NCBI GenBank assembly: GCA_963920705.1
Contig: OY987232.1
Span: 8,186,200-8,250,199 of the forward strand
Direction: 5' to 3'
DNA from: Odiellus spinosus
Lineage: Eukaryota > Arthropoda > Arachnida > Opiliones > Phalangiidae
DNA length: 64,000 nt
Shown: positions 1-10,387 of the stretch, in pieces
Layout of the letters: the number at the start of each line of letters is the position of its first letter
Position numbering within the stretch: position 1 is the stretch's first letter
The notes under the pieces: generated by a model
Database searches by the model: none
Told to the model about the DNA's origin: nothing
The model's input: only the letters and a program-made list of their open reading frames with translations
Program-made: the position numbers and the translations under genes

Positions 1-217
1 TAATTATATGAGTACTAATTTACAAGAATTAAAAAATGCCCTAGTTTTTGGCTATTAAAAAATGTATATTAACTGATGCTTTAAAATAAAAAGTTTCATT
101 TTGGTCACGTTTTTCGTATTTTTTTTTCCACTTTTTTTTTTTTTTGTAGAGCTATTAAATATAAGATGAAAAAAATATCGAAACTATCTGCCCCTATTAA
201 AAAAACGCTTAAAAACT
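1..217. other. Non-coding leader before the integrase
   Basis: AT-rich sequence with a T-tract at about 119-147. A short + frame opening at the ATG near 167 and rich in Lys (about 167-220) may be the true N-terminus of the integrase, now out of frame with the rest. It may belong to the element's terminal repeat, but no partner repeat was recognised. Confidence 0.35.
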
Positions 218-1107
218 GTGTATTATAATATCGAACATCCCGCCTCGTACAGCAACGTAGACATCTTAAAAAAGGAATTTCCAGATATTTCTCGTAAAGT
301 GATACTGGAATGGTTAGAAAGTCAAAAATCGTACACGAGACATCGATTTCGAAGAAAACGTTTTAAAACTAATCAAATATTCGCAAATAGTCTTAATGAG
401 ACATGGCAGTCGGATTTAATTGATCTGCCTAAATTGAAAAAATACAATAAAAATGTTAGATTTTTAAGCCGCTACGCTTTCGCTAGACCTTTAAAAGATA
501 AATCCAGTGTGGAAATTATCAAAGCTTTTCGAGATATCTTTCGACATCGAAAACCTCTTAAGTTAACTACCGATATGGGGAAAGAATATAATAATAATGC
601 CTTTAAGAAATTCCTCAAAAAACAAGGCGTCTCGCTATATTTCGCTTTAGGCACCCATAAAGCGGCTAACGCCGATCGATTTATTCGAACCTTGAAGGGC
701 CAAATTTATAAAATAATGACCCATACGGCCCAAAATAATTATATTCAATATCTACCGCAAATGTTAAAGGCTTACAACGCTCGAGTCCATAGTACAACGA
801 ATATAGCGCCAGATCAAGTCACTTTGCAAAACGAAAATATTGATTGGAACACACTATACGGACGTGTTAAGAACATTTCTAAAAAAATCGACGCCAGTAC
901 AAAAAGGAGATCTGGTCCGTCTTTCGGTGGGTGAAAGGGCCTTTAGAAAAATTTATACGGGTATATTTACACCCGAAATTTTCATCATTGATCGAGTTAT
1001 AAAACGCGACCTGCCCGGTGTACAAACTTAAAGATTTGAAAAACGAAGAAATTGCGGGTCCATTTTACTCGAATGAGCTTCAACGAGTGCGTTTACCAGA
1101 AACTTGA
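218..1107 (+). pseudogene. Polinton integrase (retroviral-type DDE), broken
   Basis: This would catalyse insertion of the element's DNA into the genome. The first frame gives 238 residues. An N-terminal basic region (residues 40-50) is followed by the catalytic core: D66 in the TWQSDLID motif, D119 in TTDMGKEY, and the third acidic position at residue 153 in NADRFIRTLK. Active family members have Glu there (ERxxRTLK), so here it is Asp. About eight residues normally found before SRYAF (residue 84) are missing. Near 895-905 the frame shifts. The C-terminal SH3-like tail continues in another frame (KGDLVRLSVGERAF) and shifts again near 1019, ending at 1107 and overlapping the protease reading frame. 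The gene is dead as a continuous frame. Assignment to Polinton integrase rests on the core motifs and the neighbours. Confidence 0.9.
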
Positions 1108-1592
1108 GGCAAAACAAGATGGATACGCATCAACTAATGGCTCTCATGCACTGCAATACAAAAACTCGAAAATTCTTTTTAGGCGTATTCCCTAAGGACC
1201 GTTTACCAGCGCCGCCCCATCGCGAAACTTGTTGTTTTATTCTAAACACTGATAATCACGATCAAGAAGGTCAACATTGGTTAGCAATTTTTCGAAATAA
1301 AGAAAAATTAGAATTTTTTGATAGTTACGGTTTAGGGCCAGATTTTTATAATTTATCTCTCGAGAAATATCATCCCAAAATATACTATAATACAAATCAA
1401 ATACAGCCAACTCAGGCGGAAACGTGCGGTTTGCATTGCGTCTACTTTTTAACGGCTCGCTGTAATAATATTAATTATAATGATATTATAAATAAAATGT
1501 ATTATTCAAATTTAAAATTAAATGACATTTTAATTTTATTATTTTTATGTTTAAATTTACAAATGCATAACGGTTTTTATTGCCAAAAATAA
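1104..1592 (+). CDS. Adenain-like maturation cysteine protease (Polinton PRO)
   Basis: This enzyme would cleave virion precursor proteins during particle maturation (Ulp1/adenovirus protease fold, C5/C48-like). The 162-residue frame is uninterrupted. The triad is visible: H58 in GQHWLAIF, D73 in LEFFDSYG and C108 in AETCGLHC, with a Gln-containing stretch (QPTQ, 101-104) just before the Cys for the oxyanion hole. The conserved opening FFLGVFPKDRLP is at residues 24-35. The ATG at 1119 (MDTHQ) is a more family-like start than the one at 1104. The frame starts inside the end of the integrase gene, as in a compact viral genome. It is the only Polinton enzyme here with an intact frame. The last ~20 residues, hydrophobic then polar, look less conserved. 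Confidence 0.88.
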   Translation: MRQNKMDTHQLMALMHCNTKTRKFFLGVFPKDRLPAPPHRETCCFILNTDNHDQEGQHWLAIFRNKEKLEFFDSYGLGPDFYNLSLEKYHPKIYYNTNQIQPTQAETCGLHCVYFLTARCNNINYNDIINKMYYSNLKLNDILILLFLCLNLQMHNGFYCQK

Positions 1593-1620
1593 ATATAAAA
1601 TGTTATTTAGTCTCTCCATT

Positions 1621-2530
1621 TTAGAGGTTTTTCAGTTCCTTTTGCTCTCGCAAAAATTGTTTGCTACGAGTTCGGGATCGGGGGGGGGGGGATCTAATTC
1701 CAGCTTTTCGACTCCTTTTTCTTTTTTTTTTTCTTTTTCTTCTCGATGATTTACCATTTTTGGGGGCTTTATCAATGTCAGGTGTTTGGTCATTTTTGCT
1801 AGACTCGCTAGTTAAAACTTCGGATATGGAATCAAGAGCTTCTTGTTTAGCCCGAAGAAAACTTTCCCGCTCCGGGGTAGGCGTGCCTCCCACGGCGCCT
1901 AAAAACTCTTCGGGGTGCTCTTGAAATAAATCTTGATGTAATTGTCGGGTGATTTTTGAGGCGGAATCTCTTATCAAATTAGGAACGTAATGCGGGCCGA
2001 GTTTTTGTTCCACTTCTTCTTTTGACAATGGAGTCGAATGCTCTTGATATAAAGGGGAAATCTTTGAACGCGACGTTCTACCGCGAAATCCTTTCGTCAT
2101 AGGATATCTCGGCGTAATAAAAGTTTGCGGTGAAGATTTTAGAGGTTGCAAACCGGGCGTTAAGGGCGTGGTGGGTTGGGGCAAGGGAATATTTTCTTTC
2201 ATATCTAAATAACGCCGTAGCGTATCCGTATAAACGTATAATTTGGCTGAAGAAGGGGCGTTTGATTTTAATATTCGCTCAATTTCTTCGTCAAGCGTTT
2301 GAAAAACTTTACTCTCGGTAATTTCGGTGAGAGAGGTAGCGGGGACAAGAATCAGATTTCATAATTGACGCGCGATTAAACCCACTAAAGAGGGTATCAA
2401 ATTAGTTAATAAAGTACCCACAAATCCGCCTTTTTTGATTAAGTAATAATTTACGGTTGGCTTTTCGGGAGAGTTTGGACGAGGCTAACTTGTGTATGAG
2501 CGCTTTTTACGAGCCGTGGTCAAAAAAATA
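1621..2530 (-). pseudogene. Basic virion-like Polinton protein (unassigned)
   Basis: The frame reads from about 2358 down to 1621 without a stop, and the best ATG within it is at 2202 (193 residues). Upstream in the same frame, past a TGA at 2359-2361, comes a Lys-Gly-Gly start followed by a hydrophobic stretch (LLTNLIPSLVGLI), so the gene probably began near 2530 and is now interrupted. The C-terminal part (residues ~150-180) is extremely basic, with an RRKRKKKRKR-type run, then Arg/Ser/Pro. A hydrophobic membrane-active-like N-terminus with a basic, DNA-binding-like C-terminus recalls minor virion or core proteins of adenoviruses and Polintons. That is inference from composition and position between protease and ATPase. 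No catalytic motif is visible. Confidence 0.5.
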
Positions 2531-2538
2531 CCGCCTCC

Positions 2539-3200
2539 TTACAAATTTTTGCGTAAAGTGGAAATAGAATTCAATTGCTTCGTACTACTATTGTTTAATA
2601 AAGCGCGACGGGCGGGCCCTGTACTCTGACGTAATGCTTGTAAAAATGGTAAAAAGTCTTCTAGTTTATATGCTTCCACTATTTTTTTCCCTTGACCCGG
2701 AGCAATTTGAGATCCTAACAAAGAAATTCCTAAGGAATCTCGGGGGTTTTTAAAATAAATAATGTAACAAGTGTTTAAAGATTTTAACCGAGCTTGGCTG
2801 CCTTTCGGAAATAAAGTTTGACAAAGGATCATGACGCTAATATTAAAATGATGCGATTTTACCATCACTAAATTAGCGATAAAGGGGTTGTTAAAGTATC
2901 ATGAGCGAGATCGTCCAAAACAATAAGCGAATTACGATTTTTTTCCCAAAATTCAACATTAGAATCGGGTAAACCCTGAATAAAAACGATATTGGGAAGT
3001 GTCTGACGTAAAACGTTAAAATTGGGTTGATAAGCTTGAAACAACAAATTATTTTTTCGGGAGGGGGATATGTAAATAAAGGTAATTGATTTAAAAAATT
3101 AGAAACAAAAGTGCTTTTTCCTGTAGAAATAAACAAAACACAGTTTTTTAACGCTGGATTATTATATATGATTTTATTAAAAATAAAATACAGGCAAAAA
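2539..3200 (-). pseudogene. FtsK/HerA-type genome-packaging ATPase, broken
   Basis: It would drive viral DNA into the capsid. The pieces appear in family order on the - strand. A degenerate P-loop (ISTGKSTF, plus-strand 3111-3140) has lost part of the usual GxxGxGK spacing. Walker B (LIVLDDLA) lies at about 2901-2930. The C-terminal half (2539-2868, 109 residues) contains QTLFPKGSQARLKSLN and YIIYFKNPRDS, typical of the Polinton/adenovirus-like packaging ATPases. Frame changes fall between the P-loop part, the Walker B part and the C-terminal part, so no full protein can be made. The gene lies between the basic protein and the BIR gene on the same strand. Confidence 0.85.
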
Positions 3201-3214
3201 AAGCATACCACACA

Positions 3215-3441
3215 TGGAAGGACCGCAATTTAAACTTCGAAATGGTGTAATAAATTTTAAACTTCGAAATGGTGTAATAAATTTTAAAGTATTTTCATTC
3301 ATTATTGTAAAAAAATCCAACACCAGATAAAAAAATTTAAGAACCAGTTTTACAGGCAATTTTCATATTTATTATCCCGACACCAGTTTATATATTATTT
3401 ATTTCCAGCCACCAAATTGTATTTCTTTTTTAGATATTGTT
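3215..3441. repeat. Non-coding gap with a tandem duplicate
   Basis: Very AT-rich spacer between the ATPase and BIR genes. A segment of about 27 bp containing AAACTTCGAAATGGTGTAAT is present twice in tandem at about 3230-3285. No gene is seen in the rest. Confidence 0.6.
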
Positions 3442-4174
3442 TCATATCGATATTTTTTTTAAATCTTGACCTCTTTTACATGCTAAAAATATTTTTTCAA
3501 ATTTTTTAATTTTATGTTGAAAACGTAATTGATCAATCCTTTTATAATGTTTTCTATTTTCCGCGGTGATTTCATAAATTCGAATTACTTTAAAAAAATG
3601 CACGTGCCTGGTTCCATTCTCGGGCATGATTGGCTATATATAAAGGGTTGACATTTAATTTTTCTTCAATAGTTTTTTCCGAAGCCCCTCTTATCATTGT
3701 ATTTACTGTACGCCCACTTTCATCTTTACCACTTTGATTCAAATTATATTTTGGGAAAGGAATGCCTCCGCATTCGTCAAAACCGGTTTGACGCGGTTGA
3801 AATGGTACGAGAGGGACGTTTGTAGTCGAATTTCGTTTGGTAACAAAATCGCAGTTTGGACTATATTTTTCGTGCTCTTTAAAGGGTACGTCTAAACATT
3901 CCCAGCGATATAAAATGAGCCCACATTGAAAGCATTGACAAGCTTGAATTTTCGAGTCTAATAGAAAAAATCCGGCTTTAGCTAAGGCTTCAATCGGCAC
4001 GCTGCCTTTCCAACGCCCTTTAAAATTCTCTAGGCGGGTCAATTCGTGATTAATTTTTTTTTCGCTTCCGTCCGCTTTGTAGCCGAAAGGCAAAGTGTCG
4101 AGATTATTTAAAATATATCGTTTATCATTTGTGCGTCTAAACTTTTTGATCGGTTTGGTCGATTCTAGGGCCAT
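3442..4174 (-). CDS. BIR-domain (IAP-like) protein in a Polinton
   Basis: The 194-residue frame (3590-4174) contains one baculovirus-IAP-repeat domain at residues ~47-113: R47 and F51 at the start, W55, AGFF at 67-70, C81 and C84, W91, H101 and C108. The spacing C-x2-C-x16-H-x6-C fits the canonical zinc site exactly. BIR proteins bind caspases or IAP antagonists and can block apoptosis; that role is known for the family and inferred here. No RING domain is visible. The ATG at 4172-4174 abuts the polymerase stop codon, so the two genes were packed as in a virus. After residue 194 the frame stops, but a Lys-rich continuation (61 residues, 3442-3627) lies in another frame, suggesting a C-terminal frameshift. 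All metal ligands are preserved although neighbouring genes are ruined. Confidence 0.85.
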
Positions 4175-7100
4175 CTATGTTTTGTGTCTTTTTACGTTAA
4201 AAGGAATTTGGAGCGTTAATTCTTTTTTGGGATCCATGATTAACTCTTCGAAATTTTCTAAGCCAATAGCTTCGATATTTTCACGATTTAAAGTGATGCC
4301 TTTACATTTTTGTACAATTTTTTGAGATTCTTTTAATTTATAGACGTAACTTTTTGGTCCCGTCGCCATAAACAAATCTATCGAGTTGCCCTTTATTTCG
4401 TCGGCCCACGACCCCACCGAAGTGCCAAAAGAAGGTTCCCACGCCCCTGGGGTAGCTATATAAAGGCAACTGTCCGTATTCCCATATACGCAGGCCCTAT
4501 CCAATTTAAACAAAGTTTCATTTAACCTAATACGACCATAAGCCGAAACAAAACTAGCCACGATAGCATTACCGTAATTAACGAAGGCGCGTAATCGCTT
4601 TCGCTTTTGAGACTTAACATCGCAATTTCGTCAGTTACGGGTCGCAAATCGGCTTCTTCAACGCTAGGGTCTCCTAAATATTTAATTAATTCTGCATATT
4701 TATTAATTAGTAAAGTCTTAGTATGTGTACTTCTCAACCCTACCCGTCTCCAGAGGCCCTTAATATTTATTTTGACCGTATGACGTAATCCAGGGTTGTC
4801 AGTAATGTCAAAAATATTTAAATTTAATTTTTCACTTTTATTAATTTTTTCGACAAATTTTTTTTTCTGTGACAGCATCACTTGGAAATCCCGAATTCGC
4901 TATTTTAATGCCAATAAAGTCCGTCATATACTGACTAAAGAAATTTTCTTATTTGTGATAGTGATAAACCTCGTAAATATCTAAGATTTTGTAATTAGCA
5001 TACTTTACGGCCCAATAGAGCTGGTTACTAACCCAAACACCTTCTAAGGCTCTATCATTCTCCCCGTGATTACAAACGTTTAACTGAAATTTAGCACACA
5101 TTTTACACAGCGGGTAATATAATTTTCCATGCACTCGAACGGGTAAAACGGGGATATAAATATTTTGGGGGGGGCAGTACACGCGCGTGGACAACCCCAA
5201 AATACGCATCTGCTTCGTAACTAAAGTTAGAGGTAATAATGCTTGGGTGTAATCCCGGAAAAAGCTTATCGCGACAAATATGGGGTAACGCGAAATTATA
5301 TCTAAATATTTTATGGTTTGATGAGTATGGGGTACGCTTTTCAATTTAAATACGCTACAACGACCCCCATATAAAGCGCAGCGTCCATTAATACGGGGAC
5401 GTAATGTTAAACTTTTGCAAAAAGCTTTGGCTTCAACGTTTTCCTTCAAAAAGCGATAAAATTGACATTCTTTTACCGTAGTATATTTATGGTTTGGAAG
5501 AGTTTCTTGAATAAAAATATCTCTATCCAAAGTGCGTTCGTGAAGATGTTTATTGCTTGTATTTAATAGCGAATTATAAGAATCTAAAGCCAAACAAAGC
5601 TCGCATCCGTGATAAAAACAACCGTCAAAATTAATAGCTAACGGTGGGTTGTTAGAATAACCGTCTATTCGGTATGGACCAACTTGTTTTTCCCCTCCAT
5701 ATAAAGCTGTTTGAAGTTTTACGCCTTGTTTTTCAAACCAAGCCAAATATTTTAAACTAATTTGAGAATAGGCAAATTTATTGTGATATCCGTTAGGAGG
5801 ATCAATTCCCATTGTATACGGTTTAAGATAATTGTTTAGAAAAATGGTAGTCAAACACCCGGCTATAGTTACGTTTGGCAAACTAAAAATATCAAAACCC
5901 GTAATTTTAAAATAAATGTCTCGAAAAACTACCATCCCTTCCCGTAACAATTTTACATCCTGGCTGCAGTATTTTAAAACTTCTTCGTGAATGTTATATT
6001 CCTCTTTCTCACGACTCTCATACCATTTTTCAAAATTTAAAAAATCATGATCTCTCATTTTTTCCGGGCTAAAATAATGTTTCGGTGGCAGTGCCCCTTT
6101 ATAATCTAAAGTTGAGTTATTGTAAAAAAGAGTAAGGAAAATACCCTTTTACTACGTCATCATCAACCCCAAACATTTGCGTAAAATTTCTTAAAGTGGC
6201 AGCGACGTAGGAATAACTGTCAACAAATCTTAACTGTAAATATTTTAATGAGATGAGTTAAATTTTGGAACCGTCATAAATTAGAAAAGGCAATAAATTC
6301 CGTTCAATTAACTTCCTTATAATGAAATATAGGTCGAAGCTTTTTCCTAAATGACTAAAGACTGAATAGTTATGGAAACGTGCCTTTCTAGTCTTGCGAT
6401 TTCTCATTTTTTGAGAATAAACAATCACTTCCGTTGATAAAATATAGTCCAAAAACTTGTCAATGCAATCTTTTCCATAAAAAAACATTTTTTCGTAACT
6501 GCCATTATCTATTTCAGCTTCACTAATCAATAAAACGGGGACAAAAATATCGTTTTCTAAAATGGTTTCAGTATCGAAAAAAATTAACCGACTTTTTTCA
6601 CGGGGGTACAAAGGGGCATGACGTAATGCAATTGTTCGGGATGTTTAATCAGACAACGGGGTAAACAGTCGTGATTTTCGCCTAGCAAATGTCCACATTT
6701 TAAACACCTCTTTTTTGACCCGCATGTTCCCTTAGAAACATGCGCTTCTAAACAAGCCCCCCGAGCAAAATAACAAAAACATTCCGCGCACCGTTCTAAA
6801 TTATTCATGGTATGATAAGCGGGTGCCTGACAACGAAAGCAAATATATTCAGTCGTGTTTGGGCATCTATGTTTCTTTTTTTTTTTTGAAAATCCGTACG
6901 AGACCTTTTCTAACAAGGATTACATGAACTTCGACCCCCCTTTATTGAATGAAGAGTTTTTGCAACATGAATATGAGACCCTACCTTCAATAAATAAATA
7001 TAACGAGGGGCGTCGGGACCTTCGTAAAAAATATTATAGTGATCTAAAGCATCTATTATAACAATTCGATAAAGGGGAAGTAAAAAATTTTGCATTTTGT

Positions 7101-7842
7101 TAATACTAATCATATTTACTGCTCCTTCATCTAGGCCCACTTTTTCGTGTAGCTCCTTGGCCATTTTTTTCCGTATTTAATTTTTTGAAATTCTTTTTTG
7201 TCAAATAATTGAGGCTGTTTGATTTCATTAAAATAATATCGATCCGCGAGTAATTTGCCTATTACAATACCTCGCCCGAAACAAAAATTATCCGTGTCAT
7301 TGTCAATGAAAATAAAATTGGAATTTGTTTTTGAAGCCAGTCATTTAAATTAGCTAGAGTTCTGTTTTTAACACAACGTTGATAACCTCCAATATTTTGG
7401 GGCAACTCTATAAAAATTAAATAAAATTTCCAGTTATCGCTTTCTACAATTAAATCTTTAGAATTTGATTGTATAACCCAACTTAACGTGCGAATAATAC
7501 AGCTGGGAGTGAGTTTGTCAATTTTAATTAAATGTATATTAACTGGCGTATTTAAACTTTCGGAATTTAAACTAAAACGTAAATGAGTAAAGTTTTCACG
7601 ATCCAATAATATTTCGCGATTTATTTCTGAAAAATTCTTTTAAAGATTTTATAGAAATCTTTAACAGGAATTTTAGTTAAGTCATGAAATTGAATTCGAA
7701 CATCTATTTCTTTTGTCTTCCATTTATATGAGCGCTTATTTAATCGGCGCTGAACGTGGTAGAAACGTTTTAGATTAGGGAAAGAAGAGGTATCAGAATC
7801 GCTAGCGTTAGAAGATGAAGAGGTTTCTGAATTATCGGTCAT
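4175..7842 (-). pseudogene. Protein-primed family B DNA polymerase (Polinton POLB), broken
   Basis: It would replicate the element from protein-primed ends. It reads from an N-terminus at 7842 (acidic Ser/Asp-rich start, then ARRLNKRxYKW-like and FTHLRFSLNSESLNTPV segments) through a Cys-rich zinc-binding stretch (6620-6890). Next come Exo I (FFDTET, 6564-6581), an Exo II-like DSYSY segment near 6215, Exo III (YCSQDVKLL, 5946-5972) and polA (LDIISRYP, about 5283-5306, family DxxSLYP). A degenerate motif B (KINIKGLWRRVG) lies near 4760, and polC (YGNTDS, 4469-4486, family YxDTDS) ends the catalytic set. The first polC Asp is Asn here, which should abolish metal binding. At least six frame changes or stops divide it. 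Total length (~3.7 kb) matches full-length Polinton polymerases. Confidence 0.93.
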
Positions 7843-7924
7843 TTTTGTGCGGGATTATTTTTTAAAATATTTCTAATTAAAGACACAAAGTTTTTTTTTT
7901 TCAATTCAAAAGATATTTTTTGGG

Positions 7925-8303
7925 TCAAAAAGATTTACTCGTTAACTTCTTTGGAGCAATGATTTGAGTTTCTTTACTATTTTGAATTCTTTCGCAACAT
8001 TTGTAAAAGGCGTTGACCAATTTTACACCATCTCGATCTGATTCATCAGCCACACTACAAAATTTATAATTGTAAATTAAAACCAAATTTTGCGAATTTA
8101 AAACCATTTAAAAAACCTTATTTGTATTTTAATTTTTTATTGTCCGCTTTCCAGAGTTCGTCAATGGGACTGTTTCCAATGTCATCCATTTTATATAGAT
8201 TCATTTCTATATAAAACAGCCCATTCGTACGGGGTCTAGTTTTTGATTCGTAGTAATTACCATTTAACCTTAAACGGCTTAGTACCATTGGATCGAAATT
8301 CAT
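7925..8303 (-). pseudogene. Small - strand reading frames upstream of POLB
   Basis: Two short frames (60 and 61 residues) lie head-to-tail just upstream of the polymerase on the same strand. The left one has a Cys pair (CCER) and a Lys-rich end. The right one starts inside the ATTGGATCGA repeat track, so its first residues are repeat-derived. They might be remnants of one small Polinton gene split by a frame change. No family was recognised and either could be chance. Confidence 0.25.
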
Positions 8304-8595
8304 TTGATCGACACAGGGTCCATTAGATCGAAATTCAATGGATCGACATGCAGAAAGAAATGATCGACACTTAACAAAAGAAGACTCAAATGATCGACAG
8401 GTAAAAAAGATTGAGTGTAATAGACGTGCAGTACCATTGGATTGAAATTCATTTGATCGACACAGGGTCCATTAAATCGAAATTCAATGGATCGACATGC
8501 AGAACCAAATGATCGACAGTTAAAAAAGATTGAGTGGAATAGACATGAAGTACCATTGGATCGACATGCAGAGCCAAATGATCGAAAATATCAAA
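8284..8595. repeat. Short-word repeat track (ATTGGATCGA / AATGATCGACA)
   Basis: About 310 bp made of imperfectly repeated words: ACCATTGGATCGAAATTCA, TTTGATCGACACAGGGTCCA and AAATGATCGACAG, each seen two to five times in shuffled order. A higher-order repeat of about 165 bp is visible (8275-8440 against 8432-8590). It resembles the ACCGAAT-type tracks elsewhere in the window. Confidence 0.75.
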
Positions 8596-9000
8596 TAAGA
8601 CTAAAATATTTGACATGTAGTTAATTAAAATCCAAAATATCTAAAGATTCTGCGCAGTATAAAATAAACCACAGGTTCAGTTTAAAAAAGCCAAAAACTC
8701 TTGAAGTTTGATCTTATGGGAAGTTAAAAAACGCATATATATACAAAAAAAATTAGAGTGAGGCTGTCATTATTTTAGAATAACCATGGATTTTTTAATT
8801 ATTATTTACATCTCTGGGTTGGTGTGGCTAAAAATTGAGGCGGTTGGGTACGTAATGTTTGTACTCGAGTTAATATAGAGTAACGACTTCAAAGGCGGGT
8901 TTCATCTACCCCTGTCCAACATTATATATGACCTAACCTAACCCTATAAAACCCAATCATTTTATTTATTAACCAAATAATTTCGATTATTTAACACACC
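8596..9000. other. AT-rich stretch without recognised content
   Basis: No coding signal, tandem repeat or inverted repeat supported. It separates the word-repeat track from the non-LTR remnant. Confidence 0.4.
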
Positions 9001-9009
9001 ATTTTCACG

Positions 9010-9896
9010 ATGCGGATTCAAACTCAGTATCTTTTTACAATCCATGCGGGCTACCCTTTCGGGCAACGGGTCACGGCATCTCAATTAAAACGAGAGGGAC
9101 TGTTGACGTTGGGGAATGTAGTTCTACTACGCGTCCTGTTTGTTCAGGCGTTCCACAGGGGAGTATTCTCGGGCCCATTCTTTTCTCCGTTTATATCAAC
9201 GATATTCATCAAGCTCTGAAGGAAGACGGCCTACTCTTAACTTTACGCCGATGACCAAGCTTTGGTTTCCTCTGATCACGACCCTGCCATTCTACTCAAT
9301 TCCCAGGACGGCAACGTGCTTCGTCTTAAGCGCGCACTTTATGAGAAGAAGCAAGTCCTAAATGACACGAAGTCGGTCTTCATGCTCTTCCGGAAAAAAG
9401 GTTCCGATCCCATGATCAACTGCCAAACGCTCCTAGTCTCTGGCCTCAAACGGGTTGAGAATTTCACTTACCTAGGCTACGAGCTCAACGAAGTCTTAAC
9501 CAACAGTTCTCATATCACAAGAACTTACGAAAAGGCGCATAAGCGGTCATGGATTTTGAGGTCACTCCGCCCAAGCCTGGATTCCGCTACTTTGACTCTT
9601 CTCTACAAGGGAATTATTCAACCGCTGTACGATTATTGCAATATCTTTTACAACGCCGCGCCAAAATGTGACCTCCATCGACTCCAGGTTCAGCAGTCTT
9701 CCATCTGTAAATTAATCACGGGCGCACCGCGCCGTTCATCAGCTACACTGGCGCGTCGCCAAATTAACGTACTTTCCCTGGACCAACGATACGCCACCCA
9801 CCTCCTTGTTCTTATGTACAACATCTTCCATAGCAATGTTCCTTCATACCTCGCGGAAATCTTTCCTAAACCGAGCTCCTTCCACGCTGTTTGAGT
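9010..9896 (+). pseudogene. Non-LTR retrotransposon reverse transcriptase, 3' fragment
   Basis: One frame reads CSGVPQGSILGPILFSVYI (about 9145-9205), the fingers/palm motif before the active site. After a +/-1 shift near 9240 the catalytic YADD box follows at about 9243-9254, and the thumb and connection region runs as one 210-residue frame to 9894 (NFTYLGYEL, YKGIIQPLYDYC, ITGAPRRSS). These are hallmarks of CR1/Jockey-like LINE reverse transcriptases. The 5' two thirds, any endonuclease and the 3' UTR are absent. GC content is visibly higher than in the flanks, consistent with insertion. Confidence 0.88.
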
Positions 9897-10385
9897 ATAA
9901 ATTGTGATATTAAAGCAACCGAGCCTTTTGAGACAATTTTGCCCTTAACCGTGCTTAGTTTTCACATTTGTGATAAAAATGCCCTATTTAAAAAATTACC
10001 CGTTGAAAAGCGCGATAACGTTGTCAATATTGTTGGAAAACGTGTTTTCGATCAGTGCCACGAACTTTTAAAAGACTATAACTATTTTATAACCGAAAAA
10101 CAAGGACTTTTTCGTTTTAATAAATATAATTGTGACTTGGAAATCCCTCCTCCCTTTTGTCCTTTTGAATTGCATATTGGTCATCCTATATGTCCCTTCC
10201 TTCATTTTCGCTGTTCCACGTTTCAAATTCACACCAGCTATTACATACAGGGCTGGACTTTTTATAAAGCGGCCATTTTTCTACCTTGTACGTTACTTAG
10301 TGAATACCAGTTTAGTTATCAAAAAATAATAATATCCTTATTTAGATATCGGGAACTTAACATATTTTGTAAAACTCTACACTAG
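9891..10385 (+). CDS. Unidentified ORF next to the LINE remnant
   Basis: A 164-residue frame whose first part (residues ~5-90) has normal coding composition: FHICDKNALFKKLPVEKRDN, a Cys/His-bearing FDQCHELL, and Lys/Phe-rich FRFNKYN. The second part is Pro/Cys/Phe-rich and looks less protein-like, so the frame may have been spliced or shifted after about 10130. A second short ATG frame begins at 10388 (RKIRRKINYLNRQ). The 5' end is cut by the LINE, so the start is arbitrary. It lies on the same strand as the dUTPase 600 bp downstream and may belong to the same element. No family recognised. Confidence 0.35.
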   Translation: MSINCDIKATEPFETILPLTVLSFHICDKNALFKKLPVEKRDNVVNIVGKRVFDQCHELLKDYNYFITEKQGLFRFNKYNCDLEIPPPFCPFELHIGHPICPFLHFRCSTFQIHTSYYIQGWTFYKAAIFLPCTLLSEYQFSYQKIIISLFRYRELNIFCKTLH

Positions 10386-10387
10386 AA

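Larger units (their letters stand above)
1..8303. mobile_element. Decayed Polinton/Maverick element (partial)
   Basis: The block holds the Polinton core set side by side: a retroviral-type integrase and adenain-like protease on the + strand, then on the - strand a basic protein, an FtsK/HerA-type packaging ATPase, a BIR-domain protein and a long protein-primed family B DNA polymerase. This combination is diagnostic of Polintons/Mavericks (adintoviruses). The integrase end lies at the left. I saw no long terminal inverted repeat pairing 1-200 with the 8.0-9.0 kb side, and no major capsid or penton gene, so one end is probably deleted or overwritten by repeats. Most genes carry disabling changes, so this is an old, inactive copy. 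The right limit is a guess: the repeat track beginning near 8285. Confidence 0.9.
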
